Assembly: GCF_023101145.1 (NCBI RefSeq)
Contig: NZ_CP073714.1
Coordinates: 2,852,001-2,916,000, forward strand
Length of the DNA stretch: 64,000 nucleotides
Reading direction: 5' to 3'
Source of the DNA: Paenibacillus pabuli
GTDB taxonomy: Bacteria > Bacillota > Bacilli > Paenibacillales > Paenibacillaceae
The position numbers and the translations under genes were made by a program. Position 1 is the stretch's first letter, and every line of letters begins with the position of its first letter. The notes under the pieces are model-generated. The model searched no databases. It was not told the DNA's origin and saw only the letters and a program-made list of their open reading frames with translations. Positions 23,523-32,019 of the stretch are shown here, piece by piece.

Positions 23523-24143
23523 ATGGGTTCAAGAATAATGCATTTGATTGTGGCAAACAGAATTGCAGATTCGCTATCTATTGTAGATAAGACGCCTTTT
23601 TTACTTGGAAATATTGCACCGGATGCTGTTACAACAAAAGATTCCTCACATTTTTTTGCTGGTGATATTCAGGATTATTCAAGGAACGTAGACTATAAAG
23701 GATTTTTACATAAGTATCGATTACAGGCAGCAGACCTTTACGTTCTGGGTTATTTCACACATTTAATTGCCGATGACATATGGTTGAAAGGTTTTAATTT
23801 ACCTTGGTTAAGGAACAGAATGGAAGCTAATGAGGGACTATATAAACAGTATCATAATGACTTTAAATTATTGAATGGGAAGTTGCTTGAACATTATGGA
23901 TATGAAGAGGAATTAAGAAGAAGGCTCAATTATATTCCAACAATACCGGATTTAGAGGAAGTTAAATCTACAGATGTCAAAAAGTTTGTGCCGTGTGTAT
24001 TTGACGATTTGGATTATGACAAAGAAATTTTAAATGAAACCCTTCATGTTTTTACTTTTGAGCAGATCATTGGATACTTAGAGACATCAGTCGATATGGG
24101 AATATTGAATATGAAGTATATAAAGATAAAGTACAATTTGTAA
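23523..24143 (+). CDS. Zinc-dependent phospholipase C-like hydrolase
   Basis: 206 residues. MHLIVANRIAD at the start, LLGNIAPDAV near residue 30, DSSHF near 42, LGYFTHLIADDIW near 78. This His/Asp spacing is that of the zinc-dependent phospholipase C / bacillar HD-like family of small accessory hydrolases. It is probably cytosolic (no signal peptide), so a secreted phospholipase role is unlikely. Substrate unknown. ATG 23523 follows GGGAGG. Confidence 0.72.
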   Translation: MGSRIMHLIVANRIADSLSIVDKTPFLLGNIAPDAVTTKDSSHFFAGDIQDYSRNVDYKGFLHKYRLQAADLYVLGYFTHLIADDIWLKGFNLPWLRNRMEANEGLYKQYHNDFKLLNGKLLEHYGYEEELRRRLNYIPTIPDLEEVKSTDVKKFVPCVFDDLDYDKEILNETLHVFTFEQIIGYLETSVDMGILNMKYIKIKYNL

Positions 24144-24205
24144 GCAATTTTATGAAGTCTGAGTTTTTCCTTAACAATATATCCTTAGGTTCTGAAAAAG
24201 CATTG

Positions 24206-24255
24206 GCATAACATTTGATACTTTCTTAAGCCTTTCAGGTTCCGGTAAATGAATG
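24206..24255 (+). repeat. Relic of an attC-like site
   Basis: GCATAAC (24206-24212) looks like a left box, and CTTAAGCCTTTCAGGTTC further on aligns with TTTAAGCCTCTCGGGTTC at the right side of site 6. No intact right core remains before the methyltransferase gene. Confidence 0.5.
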
Positions 24256-24292
24256 AGCAGCGAACAAAAAATATATTGAGGAGGTTATCAGT

Positions 24293-25039
24293 ATGAACAA
24301 GAATATTGTTTATGAAACAAACAGCTCCTATTGGGATACAAAAGGAAATGACTTTTTAAGAGCAATCGTACTTCCTTTTTATGGAGCATTTGTAACAGAG
24401 GAAAAATGCCAACTTTTTGGCGATGTCTCAGGAAAAAAGATGTTAGAGATAGGCTGTGGGGATGGTCAATCTTTGCAATATCAGGGAGAGCGTAAAGCAG
24501 CTGAGCTATGGGGGATGGACATATCAGGAAAACAAATTGAAAAGGCAACGCAACATTTGACAGCGTGTGGTCTTTCAGCAAAATTGATCTGTTCTCCCAT
24601 GGAAGAAGAATGTGACCTCCCCTTGGATTATTTTGACTTTGTTTATTCGATTTACGCCATAGGTTGGACAACTGACCTTGAAGGTACTTTTTGTCGGATC
24701 GCTTCTTATTTGAAAAAGGACGGCATATTTATTTTCAGTTGGTCTCATCCAATTCACAGATCTATTGTTGAAGAGAATAATAGATTTTCTTTTAACAAGA
24801 GTTATTTTGATGAATCCTGGTATTCGGTATCTCCTGATTTTTGTCAAGGTGAGCTGACGTTGTCTGATCGTAAACTATCAACCTATATCAATGCGTTGGC
24901 GAAAGCAGGGTTTGTTATCGATCAAATGATTGAAGAAACCGATCAGGAAATAATCCAATTGCAAGATGTACATAATGATCTCGTAAAAAGAGCGAAAATG
25001 TTTCCTGTAACCTTCGTTATCAAAGCAAGAAAACTTTAA
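24293..25039 (+). CDS. Class I SAM-dependent methyltransferase
   Basis: 248 residues. Motif I is MLEIGCGDGQSLQY near residues 45-58, the acidic end of strand 2 is GMDISGKQIEKA, and the post-I to motif II region reads LPLDYFDFVYSIYAIGW. The C-terminal part carries HPIHRSIVEEN and TYINALAKAGF. Probably a small-molecule methyltransferase of the ubiE/Methyltransf_11 type. Strong GAGGAGG RBS precedes ATG 24293. Confidence 0.9.
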   Translation: MNKNIVYETNSSYWDTKGNDFLRAIVLPFYGAFVTEEKCQLFGDVSGKKMLEIGCGDGQSLQYQGERKAAELWGMDISGKQIEKATQHLTACGLSAKLICSPMEEECDLPLDYFDFVYSIYAIGWTTDLEGTFCRIASYLKKDGIFIFSWSHPIHRSIVEENNRFSFNKSYFDESWYSVSPDFCQGELTLSDRKLSTYINALAKAGFVIDQMIEETDQEIIQLQDVHNDLVKRAKMFPVTFVIKARKL

Positions 25040-25081
25040 AATTACTGAATAGATCTAAAAAAAATTTATGGGGGGTAATTC

Positions 25082-25474
25082 ATGGTAACATTAAAATTAC
25101 ATACAGAGAAACCGATTCTACCATCTGACCTAATGGGTCTTTATCAAGATGCTGGTTGGTGGCCTAACCGAGATGAGAATGGAATATTACAGCTACTTGT
25201 TAGCGGTGTTGCAATAGGAGCTTGGAAAGATGATATATTAGTTGGTTTCTGTAGGTCTATTTCAGACGGAATATATCGGGCTTATGTAGAAGATGTTGTT
25301 GTATTAAGTACGTACAGAAATAAAGGAATAGGAAAACTAATGGTCAAAAGACTTTTAGATGAACTGAAAGATATTGACGTTATTAGTTTGTTTTGTACAG
25401 AGGATTTGGATGGTTTTTACGAATGGTCAGGATTTAAACGGACAAAGCAAATTGTAATGCATTATAAGAATTAA
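25082..25474 (+). CDS. GNAT family N-acetyltransferase
   Basis: 130 residues, a compact GNAT. The acetyl-CoA pyrophosphate loop is YRNKGIGKLMVKRLL near residues 76-90, preceded by the strand AYVEDVVVLS, and followed by FYEWSGFKRT. The N-terminus LYQDAGWWP is typical of the YjdJ/aminoglycoside-like GNAT subgroup. Substrate unknown. GGGGGGT RBS before ATG 25082; 14 bases to the next GNAT, so both may share a message. Confidence 0.88.
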   Translation: MVTLKLHTEKPILPSDLMGLYQDAGWWPNRDENGILQLLVSGVAIGAWKDDILVGFCRSISDGIYRAYVEDVVVLSTYRNKGIGKLMVKRLLDELKDIDVISLFCTEDLDGFYEWSGFKRTKQIVMHYKN

Positions 25475-25488
25475 AGGAGAATGCGACA

Positions 25489-26034
25489 ATGTTTAAATAC
25501 GAAATGGATGATTCTTCTTATTTATCGCTATTGGAAATTAAACATGCAGAAACATTATTTAAATTGATTAACAGAAATAGGGATCATATAGGTGAGTGGT
25601 TGAAGTTTCCTAGTCTCACTTTAGAAGCAAATGATTCAAAGAGCTTTATAGAAAGAACACGCATAAGATTTGCCAAGCAAGAAGGATACTGGTTAGGAAT
25701 ATGGAGTGAGGGTAACCTTGTGGGGTCTATTGGTTACTTATATCTAGATCAAGAGAACAAAAAAACTGAAATTGGCTATTGGCTAGGTAAAGAATATGAG
25801 GGTAAGGGATTAATTACTAAATCTATTAAAGTGCTAATAAATCATGCTTTTGACGAACTGAAATTAAATAAAATTGAGATAGGTGCAGCTACAGACAATA
25901 TAAAGAGCCGTGCAATTCCTGAGAAATTAGGGTTTAAACGTGAAGGTGAACTAAGAGATTACGAATATATCAATGGAAGGTTTCTAGATAGAATAATCTA
26001 TGGATTGAAAGCTAATGAATGGAGAACGTTATAG
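25489..26034 (+). CDS. RimJ/RimL-type GNAT acetyltransferase
   Basis: 181 residues. N-terminus LSLLEIKHAETLFKLINRNRDHIGEWLKFP and middle IGYWLGKEYEGKGLITKSIKVLINHAFDELKLNKIEI are those of ribosomal-protein-serine (RimL-like) acetyltransferases; EKLGFKREGELRDYEYINGRFLDRIIYGL closes the fold. Bacillar YdaF is a close type. Immediately downstream of another GNAT. RBS AAAGGAG. Confidence 0.9.
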   Translation: MFKYEMDDSSYLSLLEIKHAETLFKLINRNRDHIGEWLKFPSLTLEANDSKSFIERTRIRFAKQEGYWLGIWSEGNLVGSIGYLYLDQENKKTEIGYWLGKEYEGKGLITKSIKVLINHAFDELKLNKIEIGAATDNIKSRAIPEKLGFKREGELRDYEYINGRFLDRIIYGLKANEWRTL

Positions 26035-26065
26035 TGCTTTTAAGGAAAACAGTGCAGATACATAA

Positions 26066-26260
26066 AGACCAATTTTACGAAGTAAGGCTGGCATAAAACT
26101 CCCTATTCGATACCCGAATCACAGTTATCGATTAGCTGGAGTTGGCGCGTGGTTGGAATGGGCTCAGCTACCTGAAACGAGTTTTTTATATCAAGATGGA
26201 TATTATGGTTTTAAACCAAAGCGTGGTGATATTGTCATTTTTGAAAAGAATGTTGTTTGA
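26066..26260 (+). pseudogene. 3' fragment of an unassigned gene (CHAP/amidase-like end)
   Basis: A frame without a start codon reads LPIRYPNHSYRLAGVGAWLEWAQLPETSFLYQDGYYGFKPKRGDIVIFEKNVV and then stops. The GDIVIFEK end looks like the conserved GD(I/V)V(V/I)F strand of CHAP-type or related domains. Nothing upstream in this frame is coding, so it is the tail of a gene whose 5' part was deleted. Family assignment is tentative. Confidence 0.55.
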
Positions 26261-26274
26261 AGGAGTGAATTACA

Positions 26275-26847
26275 ATGCACAATTCTTGGACCATTTGTAT
26301 ATCAGGAGAATATGACTTGAATTTTCTTATGTTTGTGGCTAGTGCACATGGAATATTAACAGATGAATTCGAAGAAGGGGTCTGGCCAAATAGTCAATTT
26401 TTAAATGTTGAGCGAAGTAACGAAAAATTTAAAGAACAATGGAAAGAGCTATGGAATCATAGCATCTCTAATAAGGGAGAGCGCAAAAGGGGCAAACTCC
26501 AAAGTTTAATTATAGATCCTCCTGAATTTTCAATGATTAAAGAAGAAAACTTAAAGGCAGTGCTGATTAATATGTGGCCGCCATTCATTAAATGGTGGAA
26601 TATGCCTGCTGGCGGTCAAATTGCAATGCATTACTGGGAAGCTAGCCCGGAACTTCTGGCTTTTGTAAATGAATTCGAAAGCCAAGTTGGAAGAAAAATT
26701 AAGCCATTTAGGTTAGATGTCGATTTAGTATATACAGGTTTAAGAGAACCAATTGAAGTGAATGAACAATTCATAATCATGCCAATTAAATTTGAGTATT
26801 TATTGAAGAAGGATTGGTGGATAAAGAGATTTAAGGAGTATTATTGA
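26275..26847 (+). CDS. Unrecognised protein
   Basis: 190 residues, soluble, rich in Trp (about ten), with WTICISGEYDLNFLMFVASAHGILTDEFEEGVWPNSQF and LINMWPPFIKWWNMPAGGQIAMHYWEASPELLAFV as striking segments. No family recognised. RBS AAGGAG before ATG 26275, just after the gene fragment above. Confidence 0.7.
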   Translation: MHNSWTICISGEYDLNFLMFVASAHGILTDEFEEGVWPNSQFLNVERSNEKFKEQWKELWNHSISNKGERKRGKLQSLIIDPPEFSMIKEENLKAVLINMWPPFIKWWNMPAGGQIAMHYWEASPELLAFVNEFESQVGRKIKPFRLDVDLVYTGLREPIEVNEQFIIMPIKFEYLLKKDWWIKRFKEYY

Positions 26848-26869
26848 GAAATTTCAAGGAGGATACAAC

Positions 26870-27403
26870 ATGTTAAGATCCGTTTATATTATTTCCGGTC
26901 CCGCCGGTATTGGAAAATCAACAACTTCAAGGAAACTTGTTGAACATTTGGATCGCAGTTCATATATATCTGGTGATGATATTAGTCATCTACCTGTAAA
27001 CGGGAGGGGAAAGCCGTGGATCTGTCAAGAAACTCATAAGCTGACTTGGACAAATATATTGAGTTTAGTGAAGAACCTATTTGAATTTAATTACGATGTT
27101 GTTATAGATTATGTGACGTTTCCATCGGAGGCTAACTGGTTAGCCTGTGAACTGGAAAGAATGAATGTAAATGTAAGGGTTGTTTATGTAGTATTTATGG
27201 TTGATCATGAAACAATTATTAGAAGAGATCAGTTAAGAGATCCATCGATACAAATGGGAGAACGAAGTGTAATACTATTAAATGAATTTATTGAGGCGTT
27301 AAAAGACGAAAGGCATATATTAAATACCCAAGATTATTCTGTTGACCAACTAGAAGAAGTGATTGAGGAGATATTAAATAATAATAGATTTTTGATAAGC
27401 TGA
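26870..27403 (+). CDS. P-loop AAA_33-type kinase
   Basis: 177 residues. Walker A SGPAGIGKSTTSRKL at residues 9-23, then SYISGDDISHLPVNGRGKPW, VVIDYVTFPSEANWLACEL (Walker B-like acidic end), and RRDQLRDPSIQMGER as a lid. Resembles small ATP-dependent kinases of antibiotic or nucleotide metabolism. RBS CAAGGAGG precedes ATG 26870. Third of four such P-loop proteins in the array. Confidence 0.85.
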   Translation: MLRSVYIISGPAGIGKSTTSRKLVEHLDRSSYISGDDISHLPVNGRGKPWICQETHKLTWTNILSLVKNLFEFNYDVVIDYVTFPSEANWLACELERMNVNVRVVYVVFMVDHETIIRRDQLRDPSIQMGERSVILLNEFIEALKDERHILNTQDYSVDQLEEVIEEILNNNRFLIS

Positions 27404-27422
27404 TCCAAATTATAAATACCAT

Positions 27423-27451
27423 GTATTACATAATATTCAAGATAGTTAATG
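27423..27451 (+). repeat. Relic left half of an attC-like site
   Basis: GTATTACATAATATTCAAG differs at only two positions from GTATAACATAATATTCATG of site 10. It lies 20 bases after the kinase stop, as expected. A GTTAATGTGA shortly after could be a collapsed right core. The central domain is gone. Confidence 0.55.
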
Positions 27452-27598
27452 TGACTGGTTTGTTGGGAGGGAAATTAAACGATAATGATAAATTTTCACT
27501 CCATGAGAATGTATGTTCTGATATAATTGAACTGAGAATAGTAAAAATCTCTTCCTCTAAATTTGACTACAAATAAAAACAGTGAGGTGAGTGACTAG

Positions 27599-28123
27599 AT
27601 GGTACATAGGAATGGGCCGGAGGTAAGAATTGAACCATGGGACAAAGGAGATTTAGATTTGCTTCGCCAATTAAATTCGCCTGAGATGACAGTACACTTC
27701 GGAGGACCAGAGACTGAGGAAAAAATTCTAGCTCGTCATAAACGCTATTATGAAATCGCCCAAAATGGAACTGGGAAAATGTTCAAAATCCTCCTGCTTC
27801 CGCATCTTGAAGTCGTGGGTAGTGTAGGGTATTGGGATCAGACGTGGAAAGAAGAATCGATTTACGAGATAGGATGGAGTGTTTTATCCGAATATCAGGG
27901 TAAAGGAATAGCGACAGAAGCAACAGCGAAGGCCATAGATTCTATCCGTTCTGAAACGAAGAAACATAAATTCATTCACGCTTTTCCTAAAACCAAGAAT
28001 CCCGCTTCGAATGCCATTTGTCGCAAGCTGGGCTTTTCGTATATGGGTGAGTGTGATTTTGAATACCCTATTGGGACTACCATACGATGTAATGACTGGA
28101 GATTGGCAGTAGAAGAAAATTAA
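27599..28123 (+). CDS. GNAT family N-acetyltransferase
   Basis: 174 residues of the RimL-like acetyltransf_3 group: RIEPWDKGDLDLLRQLNSPEMTVHFGG, then YEIGWSVLSEYQGKGIATEATAKAID (CoA loop QGKGIA) and SNAICRKLGFSYMGECDFEYPIG. Higher GC than neighbouring GNATs and preceded by a 195-base spacer with an attC relic. RBS GTGAGGTGA before ATG 27599. A terminator follows. Confidence 0.88.
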   Translation: MVHRNGPEVRIEPWDKGDLDLLRQLNSPEMTVHFGGPETEEKILARHKRYYEIAQNGTGKMFKILLLPHLEVVGSVGYWDQTWKEESIYEIGWSVLSEYQGKGIATEATAKAIDSIRSETKKHKFIHAFPKTKNPASNAICRKLGFSYMGECDFEYPIGTTIRCNDWRLAVEEN

Positions 28124-28180
28124 GAGCAAGAGCATGGAGTGAAATTTAAATCAGCTGCATGGCTTGCTCTATATTTCAAG

Positions 28181-28207
28181 GCAGATGAGAGACGATCTGC
28201 TTTTTTT
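28181..28207 (+). terminator. Rho-independent terminator within the array
   Basis: GCAGAT and ATCTGC form a stem around GAGAGACG and run into TTTTTTT. One of few terminators in the accessory stretch; it breaks any single long transcript here. Confidence 0.8.
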
Positions 28208-28363
28208 GCTTGATTTACTTCATATATGTAATAAAATGGTTAGTACTTGGTACATATAAATATCCTGATCAGGAATGATAGATGCCTAGTTTCTATGGAT
28301 TTATCTTTATTTGAATCCTAGAGACGCTGAGTGAAACTACTTAAACCATGAAGGAGAACTAAA

Positions 28364-28912
28364 ATGTCTCACTTTCCCAAGATAGAAACAAAAAGACTGG
28401 TATTAAGAGAGTTAACATATAATGATTCCACAGAACTATTTCAATTTTTTTCATTGGATGAAGTTACGAAGTTTTATGATGTGGAGAGTTTTACCAACAT
28501 TAAACAAGCAGAAGAATTAATTCAAAGATGGAATGAAAGATTTGAAACAGGACAAGCCATTCGTTGGGGAATCACTTTGAAGTCGGAAAACAAAGTAATC
28601 GGAACATGTGGCTTTCATGGCTGGATGAAAAATCATTATAAAGCTGTCATTGGATATGAACTAACACCAGAATATTGGCATCAAGGTATTATGACTGAGG
28701 TAGTTGAAAAGGTAATAGAATATGGATTTAATACGCTTGGCTTAAACCGAATTGAAGCATTTGTAGAACCAGAGAATGTGGGATCAAGAAAGGTTCTTGA
28801 GAAAATCGGCTTCAGGGAAGAAGGAATATTGAAGGAAAATTATTATTGGAAGAATCGATTTGTTGATAATGCCATTTATGCATTTCTAAAGAAAGACTAT
28901 AAAGTTCAATAA
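28364..28912 (+). CDS. RimJ/RimL-type GNAT acetyltransferase
   Basis: 182 residues: KIETKRLVLRELTYNDSTELFQFFS, GYELTPEYWHQGIMTEVVEKVIEYGFNTLGLNRIEAFVEPENVGSRKVLEKIGFREEG. The CoA loop is HQGIMT rather than Q/RxxGxG/A, but the fold and length are those of B. subtilis YdaF/YkkB-like N-acetyltransferases. Possible targets are ribosomal proteins or peptides. AAGGAG RBS before ATG 28364. Followed after 25 bases by another GNAT. Confidence 0.9.
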   Translation: MSHFPKIETKRLVLRELTYNDSTELFQFFSLDEVTKFYDVESFTNIKQAEELIQRWNERFETGQAIRWGITLKSENKVIGTCGFHGWMKNHYKAVIGYELTPEYWHQGIMTEVVEKVIEYGFNTLGLNRIEAFVEPENVGSRKVLEKIGFREEGILKENYYWKNRFVDNAIYAFLKKDYKVQ

Positions 28913-28937
28913 TAACTAACGAAAGAAGGATAACCAG

Positions 28938-29441
28938 ATGATTACAATTCGATTTGTTTCAAATGAGGATATCCCACACGTGCAATCCATAGCTCATGAA
29001 ACATGGAATTATACTTATAAAGGCATATATTCTGAAGCTTACATTCAAAATTTTCTAAGTAGAGCATATTCAAATGAGAATCTAAGTCGATCTGTCGAGA
29101 GAGATCTTCAAAGTGCCAAACGGAGTTTTTTAATAGCAGAATTTAATGGCAAAGTGGTTGGATATGCTCAAACAAGACAAGTCAAAGAAGAAGAATATGA
29201 ATTACTAAGAATCTATATACGACCTGAATATCACAAAATGGGAATAGGAAAAGAGTTCATTCTGAGATTCACTCAAGTTTTAAAACCTATAAATAAACTG
29301 TTTGCCTGGGTAGGGAAAGAGAATCATATAGGAAGGGCATTTTATGAGAAAAGTGGATTTAAAGAAATAGAAGAGATGATCGAAACCATAGAAGGGCACA
29401 GCAAGACGCAAGTTAAATATGAATTGGAAACTTTTAGGTGA
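28938..29441 (+). CDS. GNAT family N-acetyltransferase (PaiA-like)
   Basis: 167 residues. SIAHETWNYTYKGIYSEAYIQNFLSRAYSNENL in the N-terminal part and LLRIYIRPEYHKMGIGKEFILRF (CoA loop HKMGIG) with GRAFYEKSGFKEIEE. The N-terminal helix pattern is that of PaiA/SpeG-like acetyltransferases acting on polyamines or small amines. Substrate not provable. Same transcript as the upstream GNAT is likely. Confidence 0.88.
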   Translation: MITIRFVSNEDIPHVQSIAHETWNYTYKGIYSEAYIQNFLSRAYSNENLSRSVERDLQSAKRSFLIAEFNGKVVGYAQTRQVKEEEYELLRIYIRPEYHKMGIGKEFILRFTQVLKPINKLFAWVGKENHIGRAFYEKSGFKEIEEMIETIEGHSKTQVKYELETFR

Positions 29442-29525
29442 TACAAGATGTGTATCAAGAAAGTTTTACAATCTAAAAAAAGCTCATTAGACAGCGAATA
29501 GAATCTTTGGAAGGTGGGTTTATAG

Positions 29526-30050
29526 ATGTTTTTTCTTCAAATGTCGGGATTTCCTGGTTCGGGTAAGTCAACGCTCTCAAGACAGATAGCTAAAATAACG
29601 GGTGCCATAATTATTGATCATGATATCTCAAAGTCTTCCATATTAAAATCCATGGAGAATAGTAATTTAGAATTAAAAGTTTTAGGTATGACTTCATATA
29701 ATATGGATTGGGCGTTGATAGAGTTTTATCTCTCCCAAAGCTATGACGTAATATTCGATAGTCCATGCTTTTATTCTGAGATGATTGAAAGAGGTTCATC
29801 ATTGAGTCAGAAGTATAATGCTAAATATAAGTATGTTGAATGTTACCTGAATGACTATCAGGAAATAAGTAAAAGATTACAACATCGAGAACGGATGATC
29901 AGTCAGATTTCGGGCACATCTGAAGAAGACTTTAGAAATAATATTAATGAAAGTAAGAGACCTAATGATGTTCAATGTTTGCTTGTTGATTCGTCACAAC
30001 CTATAGAGACGTATTTGAATTACGTTTTAAATTATATTGATGAAGAATAA
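29526..30050 (+). CDS. P-loop AAA_33-type kinase
   Basis: 174 residues. Walker A SGFPGSGKSTLSRQ at residues 7-20, IIDHDISKSSILKS, then VIFDSPCFYSEMIERG as Walker B-like block and RLQHRERMISQ lid arginines. Similar in layout to the kinase at 26.9 kb but only distantly related. RBS GAAGGTGG precedes ATG 29526. Confidence 0.85.
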   Translation: MFFLQMSGFPGSGKSTLSRQIAKITGAIIIDHDISKSSILKSMENSNLELKVLGMTSYNMDWALIEFYLSQSYDVIFDSPCFYSEMIERGSSLSQKYNAKYKYVECYLNDYQEISKRLQHRERMISQISGTSEEDFRNNINESKRPNDVQCLLVDSSQPIETYLNYVLNYIDEE

Positions 30051-30242
30051 GTGATGTCTCGTGGAAAAAATGCTAACGCTTTAAAACAGTCAATACAAGC
30101 GAGTTATGAGATTTTTTCCCTGACATGATGAGTTATGAGCAACTCCGACAGTCGTGATCTAAAAACAAGGAAAGAGGCTTGCATTTGATGGTGCATGACA
30201 TCTTATTACATAAATTTCAAAACTATAGACTGGAGCGTGCTC

Positions 30243-30752
30243 ATGGAAATTGAATTAGAAGTAATTCAGAGTATGTTAGTTAAATTTAAATCTGAAGGTA
30301 AATGGACCCTCCAAGCAATCTCACAATTATCAGAAGAAGATATCATGTGGTCACCAAATCAAGAAAGTAATAGTATTGCAAATCTGGTTGCACACATAAG
30401 AGGTTGTGTTCACTCAAGAATTGAAACGATATTTTATGATATTGCTGATTCAAGAGACAGGGATAAGGAGTTTGAATTTGGACTTAAAATGTCGATGGAA
30501 GAAGCCTATAACATGACTAAGGAATCATTTGATATTATCATTCAATATCTTGAGCACCTCAGTTCCAACCCCAAATTATTGTTATCTCAACCTTTCATTA
30601 ATCGTCCTCCTCTAACATTCAGTCAAGTAAATAATGAAACAACGGTTTTGAATCTAATGATAGCCATGGTAAGAGAAATTCACTATCACACTGGTCAAAT
30701 CATATATGCAGCCAAAATAAGGAAAGGGCAGCTAGCTTGGCAATACGATTAA
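30243..30752 (+). CDS. DinB-superfamily protein (DUF1572-like)
   Basis: 169 residues: MEIELEVIQSMLVKFKSEGKWTLQAISQLSEEDIMWSPNQESNSIANLVAHIRGCVHSRIETIF, and EIHYHTGQIIYAAK. His in AHIRG and the HYHTGQI pair form the expected triad of a DinB metal site. ATG 30243 has GGAG seven bases upstream; an upstream in-frame ATG (30195) lacks a good RBS. An attC-like relic begins right after its stop. Confidence 0.83.
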   Translation: MEIELEVIQSMLVKFKSEGKWTLQAISQLSEEDIMWSPNQESNSIANLVAHIRGCVHSRIETIFYDIADSRDRDKEFEFGLKMSMEEAYNMTKESFDIIIQYLEHLSSNPKLLLSQPFINRPPLTFSQVNNETTVLNLMIAMVREIHYHTGQIIYAAKIRKGQLAWQYD

Positions 30753-30828
30753 TATCAACATGTCTTAGTCTTGTGCGTTTCTTACTGCTCACCAAGCTGG
30801 TGAGACTCATGAATACTTCATGTTATGC
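30753..30828 (+). repeat. attC-like site, partly degraded
   Basis: Right inner box CATGAAT (30808-30814) and right core GTTATGC (30822-30828) with AAAAC tail are clear, preceded by GCTCACCAAGCTGGTGAG, a perfect hairpin. The left box is only TATCAAC, directly after the DinB stop. 76 bases; the clearest site beyond 22 kb. Confidence 0.6.
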
Positions 30829-30855
30829 AAAACCGTCTAACCCAAAAAAAAGGAG

Positions 30856-31338
30856 ATGGTATCTATCTATTCTCATAGATCTCTAATGAATGAAGATTTG
30901 AAAAATATAAGTTCTTTTCCTCAATCAAAGGAAGAATTATTTTATATTAGCCCTCGGTTTATATATCCTTTAACACCAGGTCAGATATTAAAGCTTCTTG
31001 AGAATCGATACGAACCAACAGTTATTGTTGATGAGGAGTCAAGTCAAGTTATAGCTTATGCTAATTTATATGACTATAAAGATGATGTATGTTGGTTAGG
31101 CAATGTTATTGTATCGAAGGATTTTAGAGGAAAAGGTGCTTCTAATTATTTGTTGAAAACGATGATAATGAAGGCAAAATCGATTTATAAAGTTAAACAC
31201 TCATTATTATCTTGTCATAGCACGAATTCAAGAGGACTAGCATTTTATCACAAGCAAGGATTCAAACCCATTGATATGCGAATAACGGATTTAGATGAAC
31301 AAAAAATAATAACTATACAAATGAAGTTAGAAATTTAG
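30856..31338 (+). CDS. GNAT family N-acetyltransferase
   Basis: 160 residues. DICWLGNVIVSKDFRGKGASNYLLKTMIMKA-like segment (actual residues VCWLGNVIVSKDFRGKGA) contains the CoA loop RGKGAS, followed by STNSRGLAFYHKQGFKP. The AAGGAG site touches the ATG at 30856, which is too close; ATG 30886 is an in-frame alternative, so the start is doubtful. It lies 28 bases after the degraded attC-like site. Confidence 0.82.
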   Translation: MVSIYSHRSLMNEDLKNISSFPQSKEELFYISPRFIYPLTPGQILKLLENRYEPTVIVDEESSQVIAYANLYDYKDDVCWLGNVIVSKDFRGKGASNYLLKTMIMKAKSIYKVKHSLLSCHSTNSRGLAFYHKQGFKPIDMRITDLDEQKIITIQMKLEI

Positions 31339-31439
31339 AATGCTATTTAAAAAGAACGAAACCGCATATTATACGTACTGCTGGGAACTAACATACAAGC
31401 AAAACATTAAATTAGTTTTAAGAACGGAGGCTGCTCTAA

Positions 31440-31913
31440 ATGGAAATCTCATTATCCAAAGCAGGACTTACAGAAGCTTCAATTATTCACGAAATGCAAA
31501 TAAAGGCATTCATGCCTCTATTAAATAAATATAAAGACTATGAAACAAGTCCAGCAAATCAAACGGTGGAACAAATAGCAGATCGAATCAATCAAAGCTT
31601 TACAGATTATTACCTAATAAAAGAAGCAAATATTCCTGTGGGGGCCATAAGAATAGTAACAAAAGATAATAATATCTATCGAGTAAGCCCCGTATTTATT
31701 TTACCCGGCTACCAAGGGAGAGGGATCGCACAAAAAGTATTTTCAATAATTGAAGATCAATATAGCGATGCGCAAATATGGGAGTTGGCTACAATCTTAG
31801 AAGAGCAGAGAAATTGTTACCTTTATGAAAAATTAGGATATAGACAGACGGGAGATGCAAAACAGATTAACGACAAAATGACAATTGTGTTTTATGAAAA
31901 ACGCATGATATAG
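31440..31913 (+). CDS. GNAT family N-acetyltransferase
   Basis: 157 residues: IIHEMQIKAFMPLLNKYKDYETSPANQTVEQIADRI is the N-terminal arm seen in a common bacillar GNAT group; CoA loop is YQGRGIAQKVFSIIE near residue 97, ending LYEKLGYRQTGDAKQINDKMTIVFYEK. RBS CGGAGG before ATG 31440. An attC-like right-half relic follows. Confidence 0.88.
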   Translation: MEISLSKAGLTEASIIHEMQIKAFMPLLNKYKDYETSPANQTVEQIADRINQSFTDYYLIKEANIPVGAIRIVTKDNNIYRVSPVFILPGYQGRGIAQKVFSIIEDQYSDAQIWELATILEEQRNCYLYEKLGYRQTGDAKQINDKMTIVFYEKRMI

Positions 31914-31946
31914 GTATTTAAGAAAAAATCAAAGACTCCAATCTAG

Positions 31947-31983
31947 ACCCCTCTTAGGGTTCATAGATACAGAAACGTTATTG
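31947..31983 (+). repeat. Relic right half of an attC-like site
   Basis: ACCCCTCTTAGGGTTCATAG, then ATACAGAAACGTTATTG, aligns with ACCCCTTTGGGGTTCATGAA and TACAGGAATGTTAGAT at the right end of site 2. Core reads GTTATTG (31977-31983) with a GAAAA tail. Confidence 0.6.
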
Positions 31984-32019
31984 AAAATAACCAAAATCAT
32001 AATAAAGGGGGTATAACCA

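Noticed and set aside
30071..30138. TGCTAAC and two GTTATGA motifs between a kinase and a DinB gene as an attC-like site
   Set aside because: Inner boxes and arms are absent and the motifs are short enough to occur by chance in AT-rich DNA.
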